DNA from: an uncultured Collinsella sp.
GTDB taxonomy: Bacteria > Actinomycetota > Coriobacteriia > Coriobacteriales > Coriobacteriaceae
DNA: 25,437 nt
Direction: 5' to 3'
Assembly (NCBI GenBank): GCA_905194675.1
Contig: CAJJTG010000031.1
Location: forward strand, 1-25,437
Shown here: positions 14,994-22,128 of the stretch, one piece after another
Numbering within the stretch: the stretch's first letter is position 1
How the letters are laid out: each line of letters opens with the position of its first letter
Made by a program: the position numbers and the translations under genes
The notes under the pieces: generated by a model
Told to the model about the DNA's origin: nothing
The model's input: the letters and a program-made list of their open reading frames with translations, nothing else
Databases searched by the model: none

Positions 14994-15206
14994 CGCCTCA
15001 TCCTCGCTAATTCTTTAAGAAGCCTTTACGTTTCCGTGTAATTCCCGTCCATTATCGCGCAGGTCGCCGCTACATTGCGCAACACCGCCACGCACGCGCG
15101 TTATTATGGCTGGTTGTTGTGCGCAGTCACCAAATGCGGCGCATATCTTGGTAACAATCGGGTAAACCCCCGCTTTCGTAGGTTTTAGTTTGTGAGGAGT
15201 CTCAGC

Positions 15207-17507
15207 ATGTTCGCTGCCGCCATCTCGCTCGTCGGTCTTGCGGCGACCGTCTACCTTGTCTTGCGCGAGGCCAAGGCCATTCGCGCTCAGTCGGGCACCG
15301 TTGCCAAAAGCGCTCTTGGGTGGAGCGTCGCCTTCGGCCTGTTCCAGCTCTTTTTGACCATTTGGGGTGCCATTGGCCTCGTCGCCCAAAACGAGCCGCT
15401 CGCCTTTGTGATGCTCATCCTGACCAACGCCATCCTCACCGGATGCGCTTGGGCCAGCATCGCCCGCGACCGCATCGCCCCGCGCGTCTTTGCGTTCGCC
15501 GAGCCCGACGCCCCCGCCCCCACCGGCAAGCTCGCTCGCCTGCGCGGCGCCTTTGTGGGCAAACCGCTCGTCGCCGCCGTCCTGTGCCTGCTGCTCGCCG
15601 GCGTCTTTGCGCTGCTGGGCATGGAGGTCTCGTCCAACCACGACTTTACCTGGGTCTACCCCCTGTGTATCCTGCTCGAGTGGGCCATCATCACCACGCT
15701 CATGGCCGGCTTGTTCTTCCTGTTCCAGCGCCACGGCGCAGCCCCCGCCGTCCTGGCCTTTGCCCTCTTTATCCTGGGCATTGCCGAGTTCTTCGTCATC
15801 ACGTTTAAATCCATGCCCATCCAGCCGGGCGACCTTTCGGCCATCTCCACCGCCGCCGCGGTCGCCGGCAACGGCTACACCTTCTCCATCTCGCTGTTCT
15901 GCGTGCTGTCCATGGGCTTTACCGCCATCGCCATGCTGCTGTGCGAGTACGCCGGCCTGGTGGCACCGCACCGCCAGAAGGGCGCCGCCAACGCCAAGCG
16001 CATGCTGCTCACCAACCTGCTCGTGGCGGTGCTATGCCTGGGCGGCGTGACCGCGCATGTCACGCTCATCGACTACTACAACACCCTCGGCATCACCGTC
16101 TACACCTGGCGTCCGCTCGAGAGCTACTGGCGCGAGGGCTACCTGCCTGCCTTTATTAGTGCGGCGCAGTCCATCAAGCCGCCCAAACCCGCCGACTACT
16201 CCGTCGACGATGCCAAGGCCACGCTCAAAAAGTACGCCAAGGCCTACGACAAGTCCGACGCGGCCAAGAGCGACGAGCGCGCCGCCGCCCAGGAGCAGTT
16301 CGACAGCGAGAAGCCCACGGTCATCGCCATCATGAACGAGACGTTCTCGGATCTGTCGATCTACCAGAACATGCGCGCCGGCTACGAGGGTCCGCAGTAC
16401 TTTAAGAGCCTGTCCAACTGCCTCAGCCGCGGCAAGCTCTATGTGAGCGCCTACGGCGGCGGTACGGCCAATACCGAGTTTGAGTTTATGACCGGCAACT
16501 CCATGGCCAACCTGGGCTCGGGCGTGTACCCCTACACCATCTACAACATGGAAACGACCGGGAATCTGGCAGAGCAGTTCAAATCGCTCGGCTATTCCAC
16601 CACGGCCATGCACCCCAACCACGCGACCAACTGGAACCGCGAGAACGTCTACAAGGACTTTGGCTTTGACCAGTTCCTGTCCATCAACGATTTCCAAGGC
16701 GCCGATACCCTGCGCGGCATGGTGACCGACCAGGCAACCTACGACAAGATTCTTGAGCTGCTCGACCAGAACGCCGATCCGCAGTTCATCTTCGACGTGA
16801 CCATGCAGAACCACTCGGGCTACGACACGGGCCTGCTGCCGGTCGACAAGCAGATGCACCTGAACATCGACACGACCGACCTGGACGCCAAGACCGTCGA
16901 GGACGGCACGCTCTCCGATGTCGACGAGTATGTCTCGTGCATCGAGCAGTCCGATCAGGCGCTGCGCTACTTCCTCAACGCCCTGAGCAAGCTCGACCGT
17001 AAGGTGGTCGTGGTGTTCTGGGGCGACCACCAGCCGTTCTTCCCGTCTAAGTTCAACGATAAGTGGTTTACCGGCGAGGACGATGCCACCCATCAGGAGC
17101 GCTTGTGGCAGACCGACTACATCATTTGGGCTAACTACGACGTTGCCGGTTGCGACCAGACGAGTGAGACCGACGACCTGTCCACCAACTACCTGTCTAC
17201 CCAGCTCATGCAGTTGATCGGCGCACCGCTGACCGACTACCAGAAAGCGCACATGACGCTGCGCGAGTCGCTGCCCGCCATCAACTCGGTGGGCTACGAG
17301 GACGCCAGCCTGCGCTGGGCACTCTCCTCCAACGTCACCGGTGACGACGCCGCCGCAGCAGCCGCCACCAAGGCGCGCGAGGATTACGCCAAGATGCAGT
17401 ATTACGAGATGTTCCGCGACGGCAAGAACGTCTACACCGAGCATTTCCAGACCGAGGCCAACGAGACCGACCCCAACCTGGCGCCGGGTACGACCAAGAT
17501 CAAGTAG
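15207..17507 (+). CDS. LTA synthase (LtaS)-like membrane sulfatase-fold protein
   Basis: This 766-residue membrane enzyme has an N-terminal half with about seven transmembrane segments (to about 290) and an extracellular alkaline-phosphatase/sulfatase domain. In LtaS-family proteins that domain transfers glycerol phosphate or a related group to a cell-surface polymer. The metal-site motifs are IAIMNETFSDL (Glu378), SAYGGGTANTEFEFMTGNS (nucleophile Thr420, matching the GGxTANxEF of LtaS), HPNHATNWNR, FDVTMQNHSGY, and WGDHQPFF late in the domain. The start is ATG 15207, because GTGAGGAG just upstream is its ribosome site; the in-frame GTG lies within that site. The gene stands alone and is followed by an intrinsic terminator. 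It is longer than classical LtaS (about 650), so the polymer made may differ. Confidence 0.9.
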   Translation: MFAAAISLVGLAATVYLVLREAKAIRAQSGTVAKSALGWSVAFGLFQLFLTIWGAIGLVAQNEPLAFVMLILTNAILTGCAWASIARDRIAPRVFAFAEPDAPAPTGKLARLRGAFVGKPLVAAVLCLLLAGVFALLGMEVSSNHDFTWVYPLCILLEWAIITTLMAGLFFLFQRHGAAPAVLAFALFILGIAEFFVITFKSMPIQPGDLSAISTAAAVAGNGYTFSISLFCVLSMGFTAIAMLLCEYAGLVAPHRQKGAANAKRMLLTNLLVAVLCLGGVTAHVTLIDYYNTLGITVYTWRPLESYWREGYLPAFISAAQSIKPPKPADYSVDDAKATLKKYAKAYDKSDAAKSDERAAAQEQFDSEKPTVIAIMNETFSDLSIYQNMRAGYEGPQYFKSLSNCLSRGKLYVSAYGGGTANTEFEFMTGNSMANLGSGVYPYTIYNMETTGNLAEQFKSLGYSTTAMHPNHATNWNRENVYKDFGFDQFLSINDFQGADTLRGMVTDQATYDKILELLDQNADPQFIFDVTMQNHSGYDTGLLPVDKQMHLNIDTTDLDAKTVEDGTLSDVDEYVSCIEQSDQALRYFLNALSKLDRKVVVVFWGDHQPFFPSKFNDKWFTGEDDATHQERLWQTDYIIWANYDVAGCDQTSETDDLSTNYLSTQLMQLIGAPLTDYQKAHMTLRESLPAINSVGYEDASLRWALSSNVTGDDAAAAAATKAREDYAKMQYYEMFRDGKNVYTEHFQTEANETDPNLAPGTTKIK

Positions 17508-17526
17508 CGACTAGCTGCGAGTTCAT

Positions 17527-17671
17527 AACAGAAACGTCTGTCCGGGCGGAGGCATATAAGGTTCCCTGCTCGGACAGTCCTGCGCAAGACGGAGGCCACA
17601 TTAAGTGGCCTCCTTTGCGTGCGGAACTCGCGATGAACCTTGCATACCTCCGCCCGGACAGACGCCCTGTT
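17527..17671. repeat. Element with 30-bp inverted repeats around the ltaS terminator
   Basis: Bases 17535-17564 and 17635-17664 are inverted copies (27 of 30; the three differences are transitions that keep G-U pairing). Short outer arms (AACAG/CTGTT) extend the span to 145 bp. The 5' arm motif CTGTCCG can also pair with CGGACAG at about 17572-17578. The centre holds the terminator at 17591-17616. No coding potential was seen. Confidence 0.65.
17591..17616 (+). terminator. Intrinsic terminator after the LtaS-like gene
   Basis: GGAGGCCAC and GTGGCCTCC form a 9-bp stem with a 5-nt loop, followed by TTTGCG. It starts 84 bp after the stop codon. Confidence 0.7.
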
Positions 17672-17720
17672 GTTGGAGCACGGCTTGTCATCGGGGCATC
17701 TGCTGAACATATATAAGTTG

Positions 17721-17746
17721 AAGGCCACGTCATGTGGCCTTTTTTG
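17721..17746 (+). terminator. Second plus-strand terminator, similar to the first
   Basis: AAGGCCAC and GTGGCCTT form a stem with a 5-nt loop, followed by a T-run and GCATCCGGA. The first terminator reads on into GCGTGCGGA, so the two look like diverged copies. There is no open gene between them; the second may end a short RNA from about 17665 or be a back-up terminator. Confidence 0.7.
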
Positions 17747-17760
17747 CATCCGGAAGCCGT

Positions 17761-17850
17761 GTCCCAGAATTCACGTCCGGAGTGGGATGCGGTTTCCGCT
17801 TACGGCCCCGTTGGGAAACTGCATCCCACTCTAAAGGCAAATTCTGGGAC
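17761..17850. repeat. 90-bp long palindrome in the non-coding spacer
   Basis: GTCCCAGAATT (17761-17771) pairs with 17840-17850. Inside it, 19 bp from 17780 (GAGTGGGATGCGGTTTCC and one more base) pair with 17813-17831 at 17 of 19 positions. A further small hairpin, ACTTTCCG/CGGAAAGT, follows at 17853-17882, and TCCCACTCT recurs at 17824 and 17886. The rest of 17883-18004 shows no gene. Confidence 0.65.
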
Positions 17851-18004
17851 GCACTTTCCGAATCCCCATCCATCCGGAAAGTCCGTCCCACTCTGAATAC
17901 ATCCAGCGAACGCATGCGAGCGTGTCGTCCAGGACGGTCTCGTCATCGGGGTGATGGAAAATGTCACCCCCAAACGCTTGCCACGGTTGCGCCCACAAGT
18001 GTCA

Positions 18005-18034
18005 AGAAAAAAGCCTCGAGAATTTCGAGGCTTT
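18005..18034 (-). terminator. Intrinsic terminator of the flavodoxin gene
   Basis: On the minus strand AAAGCCTCGA pairs with TCGAGGCTTT (10 bp, 5-nt loop), followed by TTTTTC. It lies about 40 bp after the flavodoxin stop. Confidence 0.85.
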
Positions 18035-18075
18035 CACGTTTGTACGATTGAACGCGCGGCACCGCGAGCGGCGGC

Positions 18076-18627
18076 CTACTCGCCCAGCACGGCCTTTTTG
18101 GCGGCTGCAGCCATGTTGTCCAGATCTTCCTTGGTGGGATGGTCCTTCGCGGCAACCCAGTTGTCGAGCAGCATCTTAAATCGGGCGTTGTCGGGATCTT
18201 GCTCGAGCATGGCCTCGTAGCGCTGTTTGACCGCAGGGCCCATCTTACCCTGACACATCGCCCAGCCCGCAAGCTCGGCATCCACGGCCAGATTGGAAGT
18301 TACGCGGTCGATAATCTGCTGGTAATAGCTCTGGTCGGCCCCAAAGCCGCAGGTGCCAAACAGGAACACGCGCTTGCCGTGCAAGGCAGAGAGCAACGCC
18401 GCGACCGAAGGCGTGCACGCGCCCTTGTCGCACCAAAAACCGACGAGCACCATGTCGGCCGCGCAGGCCCCCTGCGCCTCGAGCGCAACCTGATCTGCAT
18501 CCGCATCGTCGCTCAACGCCGCGGCATGGACAAACTCAACGCCCGCAGCCTGCAGAGCGCGCTTGATCGCGCCCGAAACCATCCTGGTATTACCGCTCTT
18601 GCTGTTAACCACCAAAGCGCACGTCAT
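18076..18627 (-). CDS. Flavodoxin-like protein
   Basis: This 183-residue cytosolic protein has the flavodoxin fold and probably carries FMN as an electron-transfer cofactor. The N-terminal strand and phosphate loop read ALVVNSKSGNTRMV. DMVLVGFWCDKGACTP (about 78-93) and KRVFLFGTCGFGADQSYYQQ follow, the latter typical of the flavodoxin_3-type proteins of anaerobes. The C-terminal 60 residues are helical and charged. I chose ATG 18627; an in-frame GTG two codons earlier is possible because GAGG lies between four and ten bases upstream of the two starts. It is a single gene; its redox partner is not visible. Several anaerobe oxidoreductase pathways use such proteins, so no specific role is assigned. 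Confidence 0.85.
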   Translation of the reverse strand: MTCALVVNSKSGNTRMVSGAIKRALQAAGVEFVHAAALSDDADADQVALEAQGACAADMVLVGFWCDKGACTPSVAALLSALHGKRVFLFGTCGFGADQSYYQQIIDRVTSNLAVDAELAGWAMCQGKMGPAVKQRYEAMLEQDPDNARFKMLLDNWVAAKDHPTKEDLDNMAAAAKKAVLGE

Positions 18628-18705
18628 AGTCACGTTGCCTCGTTTCCCCCAAAACTAAAGCCACTAATGCAATTTATTAGATGAATATCTTAGTACTAAC
18701 GTGAC

Positions 18706-18749
18706 AGATGTAAACCACCGTCTGTCGATTGGCGACGCAGACGACATCT
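18706..18749. repeat. Hairpin in the spacer between the flavodoxin and ATPase genes
   Basis: AGATGT...ACATCT encloses CGTCTGTCG...CGA-CG-CAGACG around an ATTGG loop. It lies between two divergent genes and has no T-run. The 18628-18798 stretch is AT-rich and otherwise shows no gene; the flavodoxin promoter should be in it but has no clear match. Confidence 0.4.
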
Positions 18750-18798
18750 TTGGACAGATTTCGAACAGTATGTACTTCGGATTGAAACCGCCACAGAA

Positions 18799-18922
18799 CG
18801 TTTCACGAATGGCCGAAAAACTGTTTCACAAAACGCCGTCAAATTGTGTCACATAATATCGTCAATTTATTTCACAGAATACCATCGAATTGTGTCATGG
18901 TTTTTCATCAAAATGTTTTACG
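18799..18922 (+). repeat. 23-bp degenerate tandem repeat array (five units plus a partial)
   Basis: Units start at 18799, 18822, 18845, 18868, 18891 and 18914 (partial), each exactly 23 bp. Each begins TGTKTCAC-like (CGTTTCAC, TGTTTCAC, TGTGTCAC, TATTTCAC, TGTGTCAT, TGTTTTAC); the central units also share CGTCAAAT-like ends. Spacing is invariant although the sequence has drifted, the period is not a multiple of three, and the last unit overlaps the predicted -35 of the ATPase gene. This looks like an operator or iteron-like protein-binding array. Confidence 0.75.
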
Positions 18923-18942
18923 CGCTGGTAAGATGCTATAAA
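18914..18942 (+). promoter_or_regulatory. Candidate promoter of the AAA_14 ATPase gene
   Basis: TATAAA (18937-18942) is preceded at 17 bp by TGTTTT (18914-18919), the first bases of the last 23-bp repeat. The expected RNA start is within about 10-25 bases of the start codon, so the leader is very short. Confidence 0.5.
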
Positions 18943-18974
18943 ACAAAATGTTTCTTTGAATGGCGGGAAGTACG

Positions 18975-20240
18975 ATGACTAGGTATATGAGTAGATGTAT
19001 CGATCGCTCAATCGAACGCGATCTTGGCATTTTTGGTGCCGTGCTCATTCAGGGACCGAAGTGGTGCGGAAAGACGACTACGGCCCAGCGATTCGCTGAA
19101 TCATCGTTGTCTCTCTCCGACCCTGCCGGAGACTTTGCCGCACTGCAGCTTGCCAGGATCGACCCAGCTCAAGCAATAGTCGGCGCAACGCCGAGACTCA
19201 TCGATGAGTGGCAGGAAGAGCCAAAACTGTGGGACGCAATACGTTTCGAATGCGATCGTCGGACCGGTGAGCCAGGGCAGTTTTTGCTTACGGGGTCAGC
19301 AACACCAAACGACGCCGACCAACCGATGCACAGCGGCATCGGGCGCATATCACGTTTGCGCATGGAAACAATGACTCTGACCGAACTCGGGGTTTCCTCA
19401 GGGGCGGTCTCGCTCGAAACGCTGCTTAACGGATGCCCCATCAAAGCGGCACTTGGATCCATCAACGGCATCGCCGATATCGCCGATTTGCTATGCCGTG
19501 GTGGTTGGCCTCAGGCGGTTGGCAAGACGACTGCCGATGCAATGCGTATATCCGCTGCCTACATCGACGGTGTCTGCGAATCGGATGTTTCGAGGGTTGA
19601 CGGCGTGAAACGTGACCCAGAGAAAGTCAGGGCTCTTCTGTCTTCGCTTGCGCGCAACGAATCCACTCTTGCCGGCGAAAAGTCTCTTGAGAAAGACCTC
19701 GGCGGTGAGGTATCGAGAAGTACGCTGCGGCGCTATACGGATGCCTTGCGCAGAATACACATCATCGATGATATCCCGGCTTGGCATCCGGCGCTCAGGT
19801 CTCCGGTAAAGCTGCGGCAAAGTGCAAAAAGGCACCTCGCCGACCCTTCGCTTGCCGTCGCACTGCTCGGAGCAAATCCGGAGTCATTGGCATCCGACCC
19901 GAAGACGCTGGGACTGCTCTTCGAATCCCTCGTCCTGCACGACCTTAAGGTCTATGCAGCCGCAAATGACTCATCGGTGTCCCACTACCATGACGCCGAC
20001 GATCTCGAGGTCGATGCCGTTATACACAGGCGCGATGGAACTTGGATTGCCGTGGAAATTAAACTCGGAAGTCCGCAGATCCCCGAGGCATCTGCAAACC
20101 TGCTTCGACTCGAGCGCAAACTTGTCGAGCGTGGCGAGAGGCCACCCGCGGCCAAGCTCATCGTCATCGGGTTCGGCATGCCAGCCCATACAACGCCCGA
20201 GGGCATTATCGTTGCCCCCGTTGACACACTCGCGCCCTAG
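18975..20240 (+). CDS. AAA_14 / DUF4143 family ATPase
   Basis: The 421-residue protein has an N-terminal P-loop ATPase with Walker A QGPKWCGKTTT (GPKWCGKT 27-34), Walker B RLIDEWQ (75-80) and a sensor-like FLLTGSAT (103-110). A winged-helix-like middle (about 210-265) follows. The C-terminal DUF4143 region carries a PD-(D/E)xK-like pattern EVDAVI (345-350) and AVEIKLG (Glu361, Lys363). The family is widespread and poorly understood, with proposed links to DNA binding, defence or toxin-antitoxin-like roles. No consensus ribosome site exists: ATG 18960 would be nearly leaderless, and ATG 18975 has only GCGGGAAG. I chose the latter with low certainty. G+C is lower than in the flanking genes, which fits acquisition by transfer. 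It is convergent with the ABC exporter (28-bp gap, no clear terminator). Confidence 0.88.
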   Translation: MTRYMSRCIDRSIERDLGIFGAVLIQGPKWCGKTTTAQRFAESSLSLSDPAGDFAALQLARIDPAQAIVGATPRLIDEWQEEPKLWDAIRFECDRRTGEPGQFLLTGSATPNDADQPMHSGIGRISRLRMETMTLTELGVSSGAVSLETLLNGCPIKAALGSINGIADIADLLCRGGWPQAVGKTTADAMRISAAYIDGVCESDVSRVDGVKRDPEKVRALLSSLARNESTLAGEKSLEKDLGGEVSRSTLRRYTDALRRIHIIDDIPAWHPALRSPVKLRQSAKRHLADPSLAVALLGANPESLASDPKTLGLLFESLVLHDLKVYAAANDSSVSHYHDADDLEVDAVIHRRDGTWIAVEIKLGSPQIPEASANLLRLERKLVERGERPPAAKLIVIGFGMPAHTTPEGIIVAPVDTLAP

Positions 20241-20268
20241 CGCTGCATTACATGCCCCACGGGCTTGC

Positions 20269-22128
20269 TCACTGGGCGAATTGGCTGCGGTAGAGTTCGG
20301 CGTAGAAGCCGCCTGCCACTAGCAGCTCGTCGTGCGTGCCGCGCTCGATAATCTCGCCGTCGCGCATTACCAGGATGCAATCGGCGTTGCGGATGGTGCT
20401 CAGGCGGTGCGCCACGACAAAGCTTGTGCGACCTGCCATAAGCTCGTCGAATGCCGCCTGAACCTGCAGCTCGGTGCGGGTATCGATGCTCGAGGTCGCC
20501 TCGTCCAGCAGCAAGATCGCCGGGTCGGTGAGCATGACGCGCGCGATGCACAGCAGCTGTTTTTGACCTTGGCTAAACGTGCCGCCATCCTCGCCGATGA
20601 CCGTATCGTAGCCGTCGGGCAGCTGCACGATAAACTTGTGCGCATGAGCGCGCTTGGCGGCCTCGACAATCTGCTCGCGCGTGGCATCCGGGCAACCGTA
20701 CGCGATGTTGTCCGCCACCGTGCCCTCGAACAGCCAAGTGTCCTGCAGCACCATGCCAAAGGCACGGCGCAGGCTTGCGCGCGTGTAGTCACGCGAGGAG
20801 CGACCATCGACCGCGATGCGCCCAGCATCGATATCGTAAAAGCGCAGCAGCAGATTGATGAGCGTCGTCTTGCCACAGCCCGTGGGACCGACGAGGGCAA
20901 AGCGCGTACCGGGTTTGGCCTCGATGCAGATATCCTGCAGCAGCTTGCGGTCGGGCACATAGCTAAAGTCCACGTGTTCAAAGGTCACCTCGCCCTGCGG
21001 GGCGACAAGCTCCACGGCATCCGCCGCGTCGGGCTCCTGCTCGCGCGCATCAAGCAACGCGAACATGCGGCGCGCCGAGGCGTACGCGGTCTGGATCTGC
21101 GTGATGACGTTCGTGACCTCGTTGAACGGCTTGGTGTACTGGTTGGCGTAGGACAGGAAGATCTGCACGCCGCCCACCGTGAGCGCCGCCGGCACGCCCG
21201 TGATCACGCCCGCGCAGCCGATCACGGCGACCACAGCGTAGATGATGTTATTGATAAAGCGCGTGCCGGGGTTAGAAAGCGAGCCCATAAACTGCGCGCG
21301 CTCACCTGCCGTATACAGCTCGGCGTTGAGGGCATCGAAGCGCTGCTGAGCGCTCGGGCCGTAGGCAAACGCGTCCACGAGCTTTTGCTCGCCCACATAC
21401 TCCTCGATATGGCCGCCGAGCTGGCCCTGAATGCGTTGCTGGGCCGTAAAGCTCTTGTTGGAAAGCTTGGCGATGGTGCCGGCCGCAAAGATGGAAAGCG
21501 GCGTGACGAGCACCACCACGAGCGTCATGGTCAGGTTGATGGAGAGCATAAACGCGAGCGTGCCCACAATGGTGATAACGCCGGTAAAGAGCTGCGTGAA
21601 GCCCTGCAGCAGACCATCGCCCACCTGGTCGACGTCGTTGACTACGCGGCTCATAAGGTCACCATGGGCATGGCTGTCGATAAAGCTGAGCGGCATGCGG
21701 CTGAGCTTGTCGCTCGCCTCCACGCGCATGTCGCGCACTGTCTCGTAGGACAGGCGGTTGACGCAGTAGCCCTGCAGCCACTGGAAGGCCGCCGCGCCCA
21801 CCACGACAATCGCAAGCTTGGTGACGAGCGGCAGCAGCGCGTCAAAGTCCACCTGCCCGGCGGCAACGATGAGGTCGATGCCCTCGCCGATGAGGATGGG
21901 CGTATAGAGTTGTAAGATCACCGAGATGGCAGCGCTCACAAACGACGCCGTAAACGAAATGCGATGCGGGCGGACGTAGCCCAGCAGGCGGCGAGTTACC
22001 GCGCCCACGGGGTAGCGCTCGGGGTCGCCGGGCTGACGCGGGCCGTCACCCAAGTCGTTGAGGTTATCGTTGCCGGACACGTTGGCCGTCATCGTGGCGA
22101 CCGAACCGGAAGAAGTATACGGATTCAT
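20269..22128 (-). CDS. ABC exporter half-transporter, catalytically complete subunit
   Basis: This 619-residue protein has an N-terminal six-helix exporter domain (about 45-350) fused to a nucleotide-binding domain. Its motifs are Walker A GPTGCGKT (414-421), Walker B ILLLDE (538-543, catalytic Glu543) and H-loop His574 in VVAHRLST. The signature is FSQGQ (518-522) rather than LSGGQ. Its start follows the stop of the partner gene directly (TAA-ATG), with AAGGAGGG upstream, so translation is coupled. With its partner it should form a heterodimeric type IV (multidrug/peptide/lipid-like) exporter. The non-canonical signature belongs to the composite ATP site that also contains the partner's altered Walker B and H-loop. 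An extra N-terminal stretch of about 40 polar residues precedes the first helix. Substrate unknown. Confidence 0.93.
   Translation of the reverse strand: MNPYTSSGSVATMTANVSGNDNLNDLGDGPRQPGDPERYPVGAVTRRLLGYVRPHRISFTASFVSAAISVILQLYTPILIGEGIDLIVAAGQVDFDALLPLVTKLAIVVVGAAAFQWLQGYCVNRLSYETVRDMRVEASDKLSRMPLSFIDSHAHGDLMSRVVNDVDQVGDGLLQGFTQLFTGVITIVGTLAFMLSINLTMTLVVVLVTPLSIFAAGTIAKLSNKSFTAQQRIQGQLGGHIEEYVGEQKLVDAFAYGPSAQQRFDALNAELYTAGERAQFMGSLSNPGTRFINNIIYAVVAVIGCAGVITGVPAALTVGGVQIFLSYANQYTKPFNEVTNVITQIQTAYASARRMFALLDAREQEPDAADAVELVAPQGEVTFEHVDFSYVPDRKLLQDICIEAKPGTRFALVGPTGCGKTTLINLLLRFYDIDAGRIAVDGRSSRDYTRASLRRAFGMVLQDTWLFEGTVADNIAYGCPDATREQIVEAAKRAHAHKFIVQLPDGYDTVIGEDGGTFSQGQKQLLCIARVMLTDPAILLLDEATSSIDTRTELQVQAAFDELMAGRTSFVVAHRLSTIRNADCILVMRDGEIIERGTHDELLVAGGFYAELYRSQFAQ

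Noticed and set aside
16032..17444. 470-codon minus-strand open frame
   Set aside because: Antisense to the LtaS-like gene and with no recognisable domain; a codon-bias shadow.
18799..18922. CRISPR array
   Set aside because: The units are contiguous, degenerate and only 23 bp, with no unique spacers and no cas genes.
20332..21915. 527-codon plus-strand open frame
   Set aside because: Antisense to the ABC exporter gene; the composition is a shadow of the real coding strand.
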